Source: an uncultured Collinsella sp. (GTDB lineage: Bacteria > Actinomycetota > Coriobacteriia > Coriobacteriales > Coriobacteriaceae). Taken from it: DNA of 64,000 nt. Position 1 is the stretch's first letter, and each line of letters begins with the position of its first letter. Both the position numbers and the translations under genes were made by a program. The stretch spans positions 1-64,000 of the forward strand of contig UQMD01000002.1 in assembly GCA_900542155.1 (NCBI GenBank), in the 5' to 3' direction. Below, piece after piece: positions 27,874 through 36,243 of this stretch. The notes under the pieces were generated by a model. That model was not told the DNA's origin and ran no database searches. It saw only the letters and a program-made list of their open reading frames with translations.

Positions 27874-28200
27874 TCACATAGAACTTACCAAAGGCGTCCT
27901 CCCATGTGGAGGGCGCCTTTTTGCACTCATTGGGGACAGGCTTACATGAGTGCTTTCGAGCATAGGGGCCGCATCACAAATATCAAAAGGATCGTAGCCC
28001 AGCTGATATGCTTTGTAACTTGACCAGCAGTACGACTCGAGCGAGTCAAGCGCACCTTTCACAGGATTGAGATGGATGTAATCGAGCAGCTGCACCGCCT
28101 GCGTGTCCGACTCAACCGCGACCCGCGAATAGCGATTATCAAACAGTTGCCCCGTTCTCCCCGTTTTCCCATTGAAATACTCATGCAAGTCTGTCCCCAA
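27874..28200 (-). pseudogene. Fragment of a REP-associated (Y1) transposase
   Basis: The reading frame contains GKTGRTGQLFDNRYSRVA and YIHLNPVKGAL, then WSSYKAY. These align with GRRGPVFQERFKS, YIHDNPAKAGI and WSSFHEY of the intact transposase at 63179-63919. The N-terminal half, with the HxH metal site, is absent, and the frame runs out through the left inverted repeat into the rpmB terminator. It is therefore a remnant without activity. Homology covers roughly 27997-28185. Confidence 0.75.
27891..27925 (+). terminator. Intrinsic terminator of rpmB
   Basis: A 12-bp stem (AAGGCGTCCTCC and its partner, one wobble) with a CATGT loop is followed by TTTTT. A small inverted-repeat element begins right after it. 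Confidence 0.9.
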
Positions 28201-28204
28201 TGAG
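27926..28204. mobile_element. Short inverted-repeat element with a transposase fragment
   Basis: The ends, 27926-27951 and 28179-28204, are inverted repeats matching at 24 of 26 positions (core CATTGGGGACAG). Between them lies coding sequence related to part of a REP-associated tyrosine transposase. At 279 bp it resembles a deletion derivative that another enzyme would have to move. No target-site duplication is obvious. The remainder of 28205-28358 holds a palindrome and the adhE promoter. Confidence 0.6.
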
Positions 28205-28237
28205 CAGGGTGATGCAGTAGGCTGATAGTATTTAGTT

Positions 28238-28265
28238 AAAACGCTTCATTAGGTTGAAGCGTTTT
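28238..28265 (+). promoter_or_regulatory. Perfect palindrome upstream of adhE
   Basis: AAAACGCTTCA and TGAAGCGTTTT are perfect 11-base arms around a 6-base spacer, about 48 bases upstream of the adhE -10 box. It could be an operator or a bidirectional terminator. It does not match the Rex consensus. Confidence 0.45.
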
Positions 28266-28309
28266 AGTGTGCCTTTTACGGGAATCTTACCGTTCGCCGA
28301 ATAATTTCT

Positions 28310-28318
28310 TGCTATCAT
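28310..28318 (+). promoter_or_regulatory. adhE promoter, extended -10
   Basis: TGCTATCAT on the plus strand, 40 bases before the adhE ATG. The same nine bases occur before rpsB. No clear -35 box. Confidence 0.55.
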
Positions 28319-28358
28319 GCAAGGCGTAGGGTAAATCTCCGATCGCAAGGAGACACAA

Positions 28359-31007
28359 ATGGTGAAAAAGTCACCGGAAAACACTACTCCCGCAATTGTG
28401 GACAACGTAGAGGCGCTTGAGGCTAAGCTCGCTCAGATGCGAGAGGCCCAGGCGCTTTTTGCTACGTACACGCAGGAGCAGGTCGACAAGATCTTCTATG
28501 AGGCCGCCATGGCCGCCAACAAGGCTCGTATCCCGTTGGCGAAGATGGCCATCGAGGAGACCGGCCGCGGCGTTCTTGAGGACAAGGTCATCAAGAACCA
28601 CTACGCCGCAGAGTACATCTACAACGCTTACAAGAACACCAAGACCTGTGGTGTCCTGGAGCGCGACGAGGCCTACGGCATCACCAAGATCGCCGAGCCC
28701 ATCGGCATCGTGGGCGCCGTCATCCCGACGACCAACCCCACCTCCACTGCGATCTTCAAGACGCTGATCAGCCTGAAGACCCGCAACGGCATCATCATCT
28801 CCCCGCACCCGGCAGCCGCCAAGTGCACCATCGCCGCCGCCAAGCTCGTGCTCGACGCCGCCGTCAAGGCCGGCGCCCCCGAGGGCATCATCGGCTGGGT
28901 CGATGTCCCCTCCATCGAGCTGACCAACATGGTCATGCGCGACGTCGACATCATCCTCGCCACCGGTGGCCCGGGCATGGTCAAGGCCGCCTACTCCTCG
29001 GGCAAGCCCGCCCTGGGCGTTGGCGCCGGTAACACCCCGGTCATCATCGACGACACCGCCGACGTGCTGCTCGCCGTCAACTCCATCATCCACTCCAAGA
29101 CCTTCGACAACGGCATGATCTGCGCTTCCGAGCAGTCCGTGACCGTCATCGACACCATCTATGACCAGGTTAAGGCCGAGTTCCAGAAGCGCGGCTGCTA
29201 CTTCGTCAAGCAGGGTGCCGAGATGGAGGCCCTGCGTGCCGCCATGTTCAAGAACGGCGCTCTCGACCACCGCATCCCCGGCATGGCTGCCGCCAAGATC
29301 GCCGAGCTCGCAGGCATCGAGGTTCCCGCCAAGACCAAGATCCTGATCGCCGAGGTCACCTCCACCGACCCCGCCAAGGAGGAGTTCTCCCACGAGAAGC
29401 TCTCCCCGGTCCTGGCCATGTACCACGCCAAGGACTTCCAGGAGGCCGTCGACAAGGCCGAGCACCTGGTGCTCGCCGGTGGCCCGGGCCACACCGCCTC
29501 TCTGTACGTGCACCCCGCCCAGGCCGAGAAGATCAGCCTGTTCGAGCACGTCATGAAGGCCTGCCGTATCGTCATTAATACCCCGTCCTCGCACGGCGGC
29601 ATCGGTGACCTGTACAACTTTGGCATGAAGCCGTCTCTGACCCTGGGCTGCGGCTCCTGGGGCGGCAACTCCGTCTCCGAGAACGTTGGGGTGAAGCACT
29701 TGATCAACGTTAAGACTGTGGCCGAGCGCCGTGAGAACATGCTGTGGTTCCGCGCTCCCGAGAAGGTCTACTTCAAGAAGGGTTCCACGCCCGTCGCCCT
29801 CGACGAGCTGGGCAACGTCATGGGCAAGAAGCGCGCCTTCATCGTCACCGACCAGTTCCTCTTCAAGAATGGCAACACCCGCGCCATCGAGGCCAAGCTC
29901 GACGAGATGGGCATCGCCCACGACTGCTTCTACGACGTCGAGCCCGATCCGTCGCTGCAGTGCGCACGTCGCGGCGCCAAGCAGATGGCTCTCTTTGAGC
30001 CGGACGTCATCATCGCCGTCGGCGGTGGCTCCGCTATGGACGCCGGCAAGATCATGTGGATGATGTACGAGCACCCCGAGTGCAAGTTTGAGGACATGGC
30101 CATGGACTTCATGGACATCCGCAAGCGTATCTTCACTTTCCCCGAGATGGGCAAGAAGGCCTACTTCGTCGCCGTCCCGACCTCTTCGGGTACCGGCTCC
30201 GAGTGCACGCCGTTCGCCATCATCACCGACAAGGAGACCGGCATCAAGTGGCCGCTCGCCGACTACGCGCTGCTCCCCAACATGGCTATCGTCGACGCCG
30301 ACAACTGCATGACCGCCCCGCGCGGCCTGACCGCTGCCTCCGGCATCGACGTCATGACCCACGCCATCGAGTCCTACGTCTCCATCATGGCTTCCGACTA
30401 CACCAAGGGCCTCTCCGAGCGCGCTGCTAAGCTCGTCTTCGAGAACCTGCCCTCCAGCTTCACGAACGGCGCCAAGGACCCGCATGCCCGCGAGGAGATG
30501 CACAACGCCTCTTGCATGGCCGGTATGGCCTTCGCCAACGCCTTCCTGGGCCTCAACCACTCCATGGCTCACAAGCTCGGCGCCTTCCATCACCTGCCCC
30601 ACGGCCTCGCCAACGCCGTCATCCTGACCCGCGTTATGCGCTACAACGCCGCCGAGGCTCCCGTCAAGATGGGTACCTTCTCCCAGTATCCTTACCCCAA
30701 CGCGCTGCACAACTACGCCGAGATGGCCAAGTACTGCGGCATCGAGGGCAAGGACGACAAGGAGGTCTTCGAGAACTTCATCACGAAGCTCGAGGAGCTC
30801 AAGGACTTCATCGGCGTCAAGAAGACCATCGCCGACTACGGTGTTGACGAGCAGTACTTCCTCGACACCCTCGACGAGATGACAGAGCAGGCATTCAACG
30901 ACCAGTGCACCGGCGCCAACCCGCGCTACCCGCTCATGAGCGAGATCAAGGAGCTCTACCTGGACGCCTACTACGGCCGCGAGCCTCAGGACTACGCCGT
31001 CTGCTAG
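28359..31007 (+). CDS. adhE: Bifunctional acetaldehyde-CoA / alcohol dehydrogenase AdhE
   Basis: Converts acetyl-CoA to ethanol with two NADH, the main redox outlet in fermenting anaerobes. The 882 residues comprise an N-terminal aldehyde dehydrogenase domain (GMICASEQSV around the catalytic Cys, near 250) and a C-terminal iron-type alcohol dehydrogenase domain (GGGSAMDAGK; HSMAHKLGAFHHLPHG for metal binding, near 728-743). AdhE usually forms helical spirosomes. AAGGAG precedes the ATG. Codon use is extremely biased to C-ending codons, which fits very high expression. Confidence 0.98.
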   Translation: MVKKSPENTTPAIVDNVEALEAKLAQMREAQALFATYTQEQVDKIFYEAAMAANKARIPLAKMAIEETGRGVLEDKVIKNHYAAEYIYNAYKNTKTCGVLERDEAYGITKIAEPIGIVGAVIPTTNPTSTAIFKTLISLKTRNGIIISPHPAAAKCTIAAAKLVLDAAVKAGAPEGIIGWVDVPSIELTNMVMRDVDIILATGGPGMVKAAYSSGKPALGVGAGNTPVIIDDTADVLLAVNSIIHSKTFDNGMICASEQSVTVIDTIYDQVKAEFQKRGCYFVKQGAEMEALRAAMFKNGALDHRIPGMAAAKIAELAGIEVPAKTKILIAEVTSTDPAKEEFSHEKLSPVLAMYHAKDFQEAVDKAEHLVLAGGPGHTASLYVHPAQAEKISLFEHVMKACRIVINTPSSHGGIGDLYNFGMKPSLTLGCGSWGGNSVSENVGVKHLINVKTVAERRENMLWFRAPEKVYFKKGSTPVALDELGNVMGKKRAFIVTDQFLFKNGNTRAIEAKLDEMGIAHDCFYDVEPDPSLQCARRGAKQMALFEPDVIIAVGGGSAMDAGKIMWMMYEHPECKFEDMAMDFMDIRKRIFTFPEMGKKAYFVAVPTSSGTGSECTPFAIITDKETGIKWPLADYALLPNMAIVDADNCMTAPRGLTAASGIDVMTHAIESYVSIMASDYTKGLSERAAKLVFENLPSSFTNGAKDPHAREEMHNASCMAGMAFANAFLGLNHSMAHKLGAFHHLPHGLANAVILTRVMRYNAAEAPVKMGTFSQYPYPNALHNYAEMAKYCGIEGKDDKEVFENFITKLEELKDFIGVKKTIADYGVDEQYFLDTLDEMTEQAFNDQCTGANPRYPLMSEIKELYLDAYYGREPQDYAVC

Positions 31008-31024
31008 TTTTAGCACGGTTTTTA

Positions 31025-31063
31025 ACGGCGGGGGTGCACGGGTGTTTCACACACCCCCGCCGT
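31025..31063 (+). terminator. Strong hairpin after adhE
   Basis: A 12-bp very GC-rich stem (ACGGCGGGGGTG and its complement) lies 18 bases after the adhE stop. No T-run follows on the plus strand, so it may protect the 3' end or terminate inefficiently, leaving some read-through into the next gene. Confidence 0.55.
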
Positions 31064-31095
31064 CGCTTCTATCGCATCGTTGAAAGGATGCAACC

Positions 31096-31860
31096 ATGCT
31101 GCTACCCGATTCCAAGACCGAGCTCGTCCGCCGTGGCAACAAGGTCGTTTACGACCTGGGCGACAAGATCGTCAAGGTCTTTAACGAGACCAAGCCTGTC
31201 TCCGACGTGTTCAACGAGGCTTTGAATCTTGCCCGCATCAATGAGTGCGGCATCCGCAGCCCCAAGGCTCTCGAGGTTTCCCAGCTCGAGAACGCCAACG
31301 GCTGGGCGCTCGTGACCGAGAAGGTTCCGGGCACCACCCTTGCCGAGAAGATGACTGCCGAGCCCCAGCGCTTTGGTGAGTATCTCGAGATGTTCGTCGA
31401 CCTCCAGATCGAGATCCACGGCTACACCTCCCCGCTGCTCAACCGTCAGCGCGACAAGTTCGCCCGCATGATCGACAGCCTTGATCAGCTCAATGCCACC
31501 ACGCGCTACAACCTTCAGGAGCGTCTGGACGGCATGACCAAGGAGTTTAAGGTCTGCCACGGCGACTTCAACCCCTCCAACGTCATCGTCGGCGACGACG
31601 GCCAGCTCTATGTGTGCGACTGGGCACACGCCACCCAGGGCTCCCCTGCTGCCGACGTTGCCACCACCTACCTGCTCTTCGCCCTCAACAGCAAGGATCA
31701 GGCCGAGGCCTACCTGGAGCTCTACTGCGACCGCGCCGACATGCCCATGCAGGTCGTGCGTCAGTGGACGAGCATCGTCGCCGCTTCCGAGCTCGCTCGT
31801 AAGCGCAACGTGAACGATGAGTTCCTGAAGAACTGGATCGACGTCGTCGATTATCAGTAA
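31096..31860 (+). CDS. Phosphotransferase family protein (APH/choline-kinase fold)
   Basis: A 254-residue kinase-like protein. The catalytic loop CHGDFNPSNVIV near residue 154 and the metal-binding VCDWAHATQG near 171 mark the aminoglycoside phosphotransferase/choline kinase superfamily. The N-terminal lobe is small. The substrate cannot be read from the sequence, and there is no reason to call it a resistance enzyme. Relatives act on sugars, choline or other small alcohols. AAAGGA precedes the ATG. It lies 88 bases after adhE and ends at a bidirectional terminator. Confidence 0.85.
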   Translation: MLLPDSKTELVRRGNKVVYDLGDKIVKVFNETKPVSDVFNEALNLARINECGIRSPKALEVSQLENANGWALVTEKVPGTTLAEKMTAEPQRFGEYLEMFVDLQIEIHGYTSPLLNRQRDKFARMIDSLDQLNATTRYNLQERLDGMTKEFKVCHGDFNPSNVIVGDDGQLYVCDWAHATQGSPAADVATTYLLFALNSKDQAEAYLELYCDRADMPMQVVRQWTSIVAASELARKRNVNDEFLKNWIDVVDYQ

Positions 31861-31895
31861 TATCTGAGCGATTTATTTCGCATCGGAGGCACAAG

Positions 31896-31935
31896 AAAAC
31901 CCCGCAGCTCATATGGGCTGTGGGGTTTTCGTTTT
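31896..31935 (+). terminator. Bidirectional intrinsic terminator
   Basis: AAAACCCCGCAGCTC pairs with its near-complement around ATAT, followed by TTTTCGTTTT on the plus strand. It ends the adhE-side transcription unit. Confidence 0.9.
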
Positions 31936-31958
31936 AGCGATTGAGCACGCCGAGAAGA

Positions 31959-32008
31959 CAAAAGGACGGCCCCGCATCTCCCCTATCTGGAGAAATGCGG
32001 GGCCGTCC
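31959..32008 (-). terminator. Intrinsic terminator of the pyrH-to-proS operon
   Basis: A perfect 14-bp GC-rich stem (GGACGGCCCCGCAT and its complement) with a 17-base loop is followed on the minus strand by TTTTGTC, 30 bases after proS. Confidence 0.9.
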
Positions 32009-32038
32009 CGTATATCGAACTACAAGCGAAATCGACAA

Positions 32039-33760
32039 TTAACGGCGTGCCGCCTTCACAAGCTTGGAAACCTTGGCGACGACCTCATCGATCGCCACGT
32101 CCTCGCGCTCGCCCGTGGCACGGTCCTTGAGCTCGACTGTGCCGTTCTTAAGGCCACGCTTGCCGAGCACCACCTGATACGGGAAGCCCATAAGGTCGTT
32201 GTCGGCAAACTTAAAGCCGGGACGCTCATCGCGATCGTCGACGACGACCTCGATACCCTCGGCGCACAGGCCATCAACGATCTGCTCGCAGACAGAAGCG
32301 CACTCCTCCTTCTTGGGGTCGAGCGGAATCACCGCAACCTCGTACGGGGCAACGGAGACCGGCCAAACGATGCCGTGCTCGTCGTTGTGCTGCTCCACGA
32401 CGGCAGCGAGCGAGCGAGACACGCCCACGCCGTAGCAACCCATAATCAGCGGCTTCTCCTTGCCGTCCTCGTCCATAAAGGTGGCACCCATGGCCTCGGA
32501 GTACTTGGTGCCCAGCTGGAAGACCTGGGAAACCTCGATGCCGCGGGCAGCAGAGAGCGGCTTGCCGCAGTGCGGACAGGGATCGCCGGCAACGACGGTA
32601 ACCAGGTCGGCCCACTCATCGACGGTAAAGTCGCGATCGGGGCAGGCACCGGTAAAGTGATAGTCGACCTCGTTGGCACCGCAGGCCCACTGCTTGGACT
32701 CGCGCAGGCTCTCGTCGCACACCAGACGGATGCCCTCGGGCAGGTTGACCGGTCCGATAAAGCCCTTGTGCAGCCCGTTCGCCTGAAGTTCCTCGTCGGT
32801 CATCATGCGATAGCCCTTGCCAAAGACATGCTCGGCCTTACAGTCATTGAGCTCGTGGTCGCCCGGGACAATGGCAACGACCGGCTTGCCCTCGGCGTCG
32901 ATCAACGCCAGCGACTTGCGCGTACCGTTCTCGGGGAAGCCGAAAAACTTGGCGACGGCCTCGATGGTGCCCATACCCGGAGTCTCGACCTTGGTAAGCG
33001 TGCCGTCGCCGGGGCCCTCGGTCACAACGACCTTGGTGCTTGCAGCCTCGTCATCGGCAGCAAAGCCGCAATCGTCGCAGTAGACGAGCGAGGCCTCACC
33101 GGCGTCGGCCAGAGCCATGTACTCGACAGAGGTGTCGCCGCCGATCTCGCCAGAGTCGGCGACAACGGGCAGAGCCTTGATGTAGCAGCGCTCGCAGATG
33201 TTGGCGTAGGCCTGCTTCATCTTGTCATACTCCTCCTGCAGGCTCTCCTGCGTGGCAGAGAAGCTGTAGGCGTCCTTCATGATGAACTCGCGACCGCGCA
33301 TCAGGCCAAAGCGGGGACGGAACTCATCGCGGAACTTGTCCTGAATGTGGTACAGGTTGACGGGCAGCTGCTTATAGGAGCGCAGCTCGTTGCGCACCAG
33401 GGCCGTGACGGTTTCCTCATGCGTGGGGCCCAGCACAAACTCGCGACCATGACGGTCGTCAAAGCGCACGAGCTCCTTGCCATAGGCATCGATGCGGCCG
33501 GACTCACGCCACAGCTCAGCATCGACCATAATGGGCATCATGAGCTCCTGGGCGCCGGCGGCGTCCATCTCGTCGCGCACGATGTTCTCGATCTTACGAA
33601 TCGAGCGCCAAGCAAGCGGCAGATAGGAATAGAGACCGGCGGCCTCCTTGCGGATCATACCGGCACGAAGCAGCAGACGATGGCTTGCAAGCTCGGCGTC
33701 GGCCGGATCCTCTTTGAGCGTCGGCGCATAGAGCTTAGACAAATACATTGCTCGGGTCAT
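32039..33760 (-). CDS. proS: Prolyl-tRNA synthetase
   Basis: Class II synthetase charging tRNA-Pro, 573 residues, the long bacterial form with the editing insertion between motifs 2 and 3 (about 230-400). Class II motifs (GxxYSYLPLAWR near residue 42, FRDEFRPRFGLMRGREF near 140) and the C-terminal anticodon-binding domain are present. The ATG directly follows the ispG stop. It is the last gene of the cluster. Confidence 0.97.
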   Translation of the reverse strand: MTRAMYLSKLYAPTLKEDPADAELASHRLLLRAGMIRKEAAGLYSYLPLAWRSIRKIENIVRDEMDAAGAQELMMPIMVDAELWRESGRIDAYGKELVRFDDRHGREFVLGPTHEETVTALVRNELRSYKQLPVNLYHIQDKFRDEFRPRFGLMRGREFIMKDAYSFSATQESLQEEYDKMKQAYANICERCYIKALPVVADSGEIGGDTSVEYMALADAGEASLVYCDDCGFAADDEAASTKVVVTEGPGDGTLTKVETPGMGTIEAVAKFFGFPENGTRKSLALIDAEGKPVVAIVPGDHELNDCKAEHVFGKGYRMMTDEELQANGLHKGFIGPVNLPEGIRLVCDESLRESKQWACGANEVDYHFTGACPDRDFTVDEWADLVTVVAGDPCPHCGKPLSAARGIEVSQVFQLGTKYSEAMGATFMDEDGKEKPLIMGCYGVGVSRSLAAVVEQHNDEHGIVWPVSVAPYEVAVIPLDPKKEECASVCEQIVDGLCAEGIEVVVDDRDERPGFKFADNDLMGFPYQVVLGKRGLKNGTVELKDRATGEREDVAIDEVVAKVSKLVKAARR

Positions 33761-34843
33761 TTATTTCTCCTCAATTAGTTTGTCGACCTCGGCCATAAGG
33801 GCATCGACAATTTGATCCTCAGCTACTTTACCAATGATCTGGCCATGCGAAAAGAGCAGGGCCTGACCACGTCCGCAAGCAACGCCCAGGTCGGCATCGG
33901 AAGCCTCACCGGGGCCATTAACGGCACATCCCATGACGGCAATCGAGAGCGGCGCGGTATAGTTCTTAAGCCGCTCGGTTACTTCCTCGGCGATAGGAAT
34001 CAGGTTAACCTGACAGCGGGCGCACGTGGGGCACGAGACAATCTCGGGGCCGCGGCGACGCAGGCCCAACGACTGCAAAATTCCCCAGGCGACCGGCGGC
34101 TCCTCAACCGGATCGGCCGTGAGCGAGACGCGCATGGTGTCACCGATACCCTCAGACAGCAGGATACCAAGGCCCACCGAGCTCTTGATGGTGCCCTGCA
34201 GCTTGGTACCTGCCTCAGTTACGCCCAGGTGAAGCGGAACGTGGGGAATCTCACGCGACAGGGCTCGATAGGTATCGAGCGTCGTCTGCACGCTATGGGC
34301 CTTGGCCGAAAGCACAATGTTCGTAAAGCCGCGGTCTTCAAAATGCTTGACGAAACGCTCGCTCGACATCACGAGCTTTTCGGGCTGCGTGAGGTCGTCG
34401 CGCTCGGCGATATCCTGCTCAAGCGAACCGGCATTGACGCCGATACGAATCGCACAGCCAGCGGCACCCGCAGCATCGATCACCGCGTCAACCTTGGCCC
34501 AATCGCCGATATTGCCGGGATTGATGCGCAGCTTGGCAGCACCGGCCTCAACGGCACCAATGGCGAGCTTATGGTTAAAGTGGATATCGGCGACAATCGG
34601 CACCGGAGACTCGGCACAGATGGTGCGGAAACCCTCAAGCGCGGCCTCGGAGGGCACGCTCACGCGCACGATATCGCAGCCAGCCTGCGCCAACGCGCAC
34701 ACTTGCGCAAGCGTTGCCTGGGCATCAGCGGTATCGGTGCAGGTCATGGATTGGACCACCACCGGCGCGCCGCCACCGATCTGCACGCCGCCCACATACA
34801 CGGGGCGTGTCAGCTCGCGAGACAAAGGATGGGATAAAGACAA
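33761..34843 (-). CDS. ispG: 4-hydroxy-3-methylbut-2-enyl diphosphate synthase
   Basis: A 4Fe-4S enzyme of the MEP isoprenoid pathway, 360 residues. The cluster cysteines are in SCPTCARC and MGCAVNGPGE. The frame is open to 34930, but no ATG fits. I take TTG at 34843, which lies 8 bases after AGGGGAG and just past the rseP stop. With dxr in the same operon and uppS nearby, it feeds undecaprenyl carrier synthesis. Confidence 0.95.
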   Translation of the reverse strand: MSLSHPLSRELTRPVYVGGVQIGGGAPVVVQSMTCTDTADAQATLAQVCALAQAGCDIVRVSVPSEAALEGFRTICAESPVPIVADIHFNHKLAIGAVEAGAAKLRINPGNIGDWAKVDAVIDAAGAAGCAIRIGVNAGSLEQDIAERDDLTQPEKLVMSSERFVKHFEDRGFTNIVLSAKAHSVQTTLDTYRALSREIPHVPLHLGVTEAGTKLQGTIKSSVGLGILLSEGIGDTMRVSLTADPVEEPPVAWGILQSLGLRRRGPEIVSCPTCARCQVNLIPIAEEVTERLKNYTAPLSIAVMGCAVNGPGEASDADLGVACGRGQALLFSHGQIIGKVAEDQIVDALMAEVDKLIEEK

Positions 34844-34856
34844 TCCAAACACTCCC

Positions 34857-36218
34857 CTACAGAATAAATCGAAGGATGTCGGAACGAAGCATATAGACAA
34901 ACAGCAGCGCAAAGAGCGCGATGCCCACATAGCTCACAATCGTCTGGACCTTGAGCGGAAGTTCGCGGCCCGCAATCTTCTGAATAATCTCGATGACCAG
35001 CTTGCCGCCATCGAGTGGTGGGATGGGCAGCAGGTTCATAAAGCCAAGCGAGAACGAAATGAGGGCGGCAAACGAAAGGAACGTGGCAGGGCCGGCAGCA
35101 GCGGCCTGTGAGGACATAACGCTAATACCCACGATCGAAGAGGACTGGTCGAGAATCTCCATCGTATGCTGCGGCTGGAGCAAGCGCATCACGCCCTCCG
35201 CAGTCTGCACGACATAGGAGAACGACAGGCGAGCCGACGTGATGGGGTCTAAACGGACCACCTGCGTAGAGGCATACACACCTAGGCGCTCGTCCTCTTT
35301 GAGCGAAACCGTGGTCGAATGCTGCTTGCCGTCACGCTCGTACTCAATGGCGATATCGTCCTTACCGGCAGCCTTACCGATGGCATCGTAAACGTCCATC
35401 CAGGTAGAGCACGATACTCCGTCGACAGAAAGGATCGCGTCGCCGCCCTCGATTCCCGCCGCGGCGGCAATCGAGCCTTCGTCAACCTGGCCGATTACAT
35501 TGGTATCCACCGGCACGGTGACACCTGCGATGGAATAGATGCTCATAAGGAGCAAAAAGCCCGTCAGGATATTGACGAGAATGCCCGCAAGCAGCATAAA
35601 GGCACGCTTGATAAAGCCCTGGCCCAAATAGGTGTGCGAGCGCTCGCGTGCAAGGAATTCGGCCTCGCCGCACGGCAGCTCCCATACATCGCCCTCGGCA
35701 GTCGCATGCTCGCGATCGAACCGACGGCCGTCAAAGGTGGTATACCCCGCCGCGTCACGCGGCAGGGTCTGGTACTTGGTGGGATAGTAACTGGGCGATG
35801 GCTTTTCCCCTTCTTCATACCAGGGAGCGATGGAGCCCCAGCCCAACAGCAAAGCACAGGCCTCGAGCACATCCTCCTCGGACAGCTCGAGCTCGACGGC
35901 AAGATCGGCCACCGTCACCCGGCCGTGGTGATAAATGGCAGCGAGCACGCGATCGGCACACGAGACATCGGTCGGATCCATGCCGCAGATGGCGGCATAG
36001 CCACCCAGCAGCAGCGGCGTCACGCCAAACTTAGTGCCGATGCGACGCGACGTGTGATGGATATCAAAGCGGCACGGCAGGCCCAAAAAGAACTCAGTCA
36101 CGCGGACACCGCAGGCACGCGCCGCCAAAAAGTGGCCGCCCTCGTGCAAAAACACGAGGACGGAAAGCATCAGCAGGCCCCAAAAGACCGATGAGAGAAC
36201 GCTCAGAACAGTATCCAT
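34857..36218 (-). CDS. rseP: Site-2 membrane metalloprotease (RseP/RasP family) with an insertion
   Basis: An intramembrane zinc protease that cleaves anti-sigma factors or signal-peptide remnants. HEGGH (residues 25-29) lies in the first membrane helix, a PDZ domain covers about 240-290, and the NLLPIPPLDGG motif lies near the C-terminus. Between the first LLGGY block and the second core helix (about residues 81-190) sit roughly 110 extra residues that look like a winged-helix domain plus linker. I use ATG 36218. A TTG at 36233 is possible, and neither has ideal ribosome-binding spacing. Confidence 0.9.
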   Translation of the reverse strand: MDTVLSVLSSVFWGLLMLSVLVFLHEGGHFLAARACGVRVTEFFLGLPCRFDIHHTSRRIGTKFGVTPLLLGGYAAICGMDPTDVSCADRVLAAIYHHGRVTVADLAVELELSEEDVLEACALLLGWGSIAPWYEEGEKPSPSYYPTKYQTLPRDAAGYTTFDGRRFDREHATAEGDVWELPCGEAEFLARERSHTYLGQGFIKRAFMLLAGILVNILTGFLLLMSIYSIAGVTVPVDTNVIGQVDEGSIAAAAGIEGGDAILSVDGVSCSTWMDVYDAIGKAAGKDDIAIEYERDGKQHSTTVSLKEDERLGVYASTQVVRLDPITSARLSFSYVVQTAEGVMRLLQPQHTMEILDQSSSIVGISVMSSQAAAAGPATFLSFAALISFSLGFMNLLPIPPLDGGKLVIEIIQKIAGRELPLKVQTIVSYVGIALFALLFVYMLRSDILRFIL

Positions 36219-36243
36219 AAAACGAAAAAGCAATCCTTATGGG

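Noticed and set aside
28238..28265. Rex operator before adhE
   Set aside because: The arms do not fit the TTGTGAA or TTGTTAA half-site. Kept only as an unassigned palindrome.
28371..31016. An 881-residue open frame opposite adhE
   Set aside because: adhE has extreme C-ending codon use, which removes stop codons from the complementary frame. The product is Val/Gly/Asp-rich without motifs.
31096..31860. Aminoglycoside resistance gene
   Set aside because: The fold motif is shared with many small-molecule kinases, and the size and context give no support for resistance.
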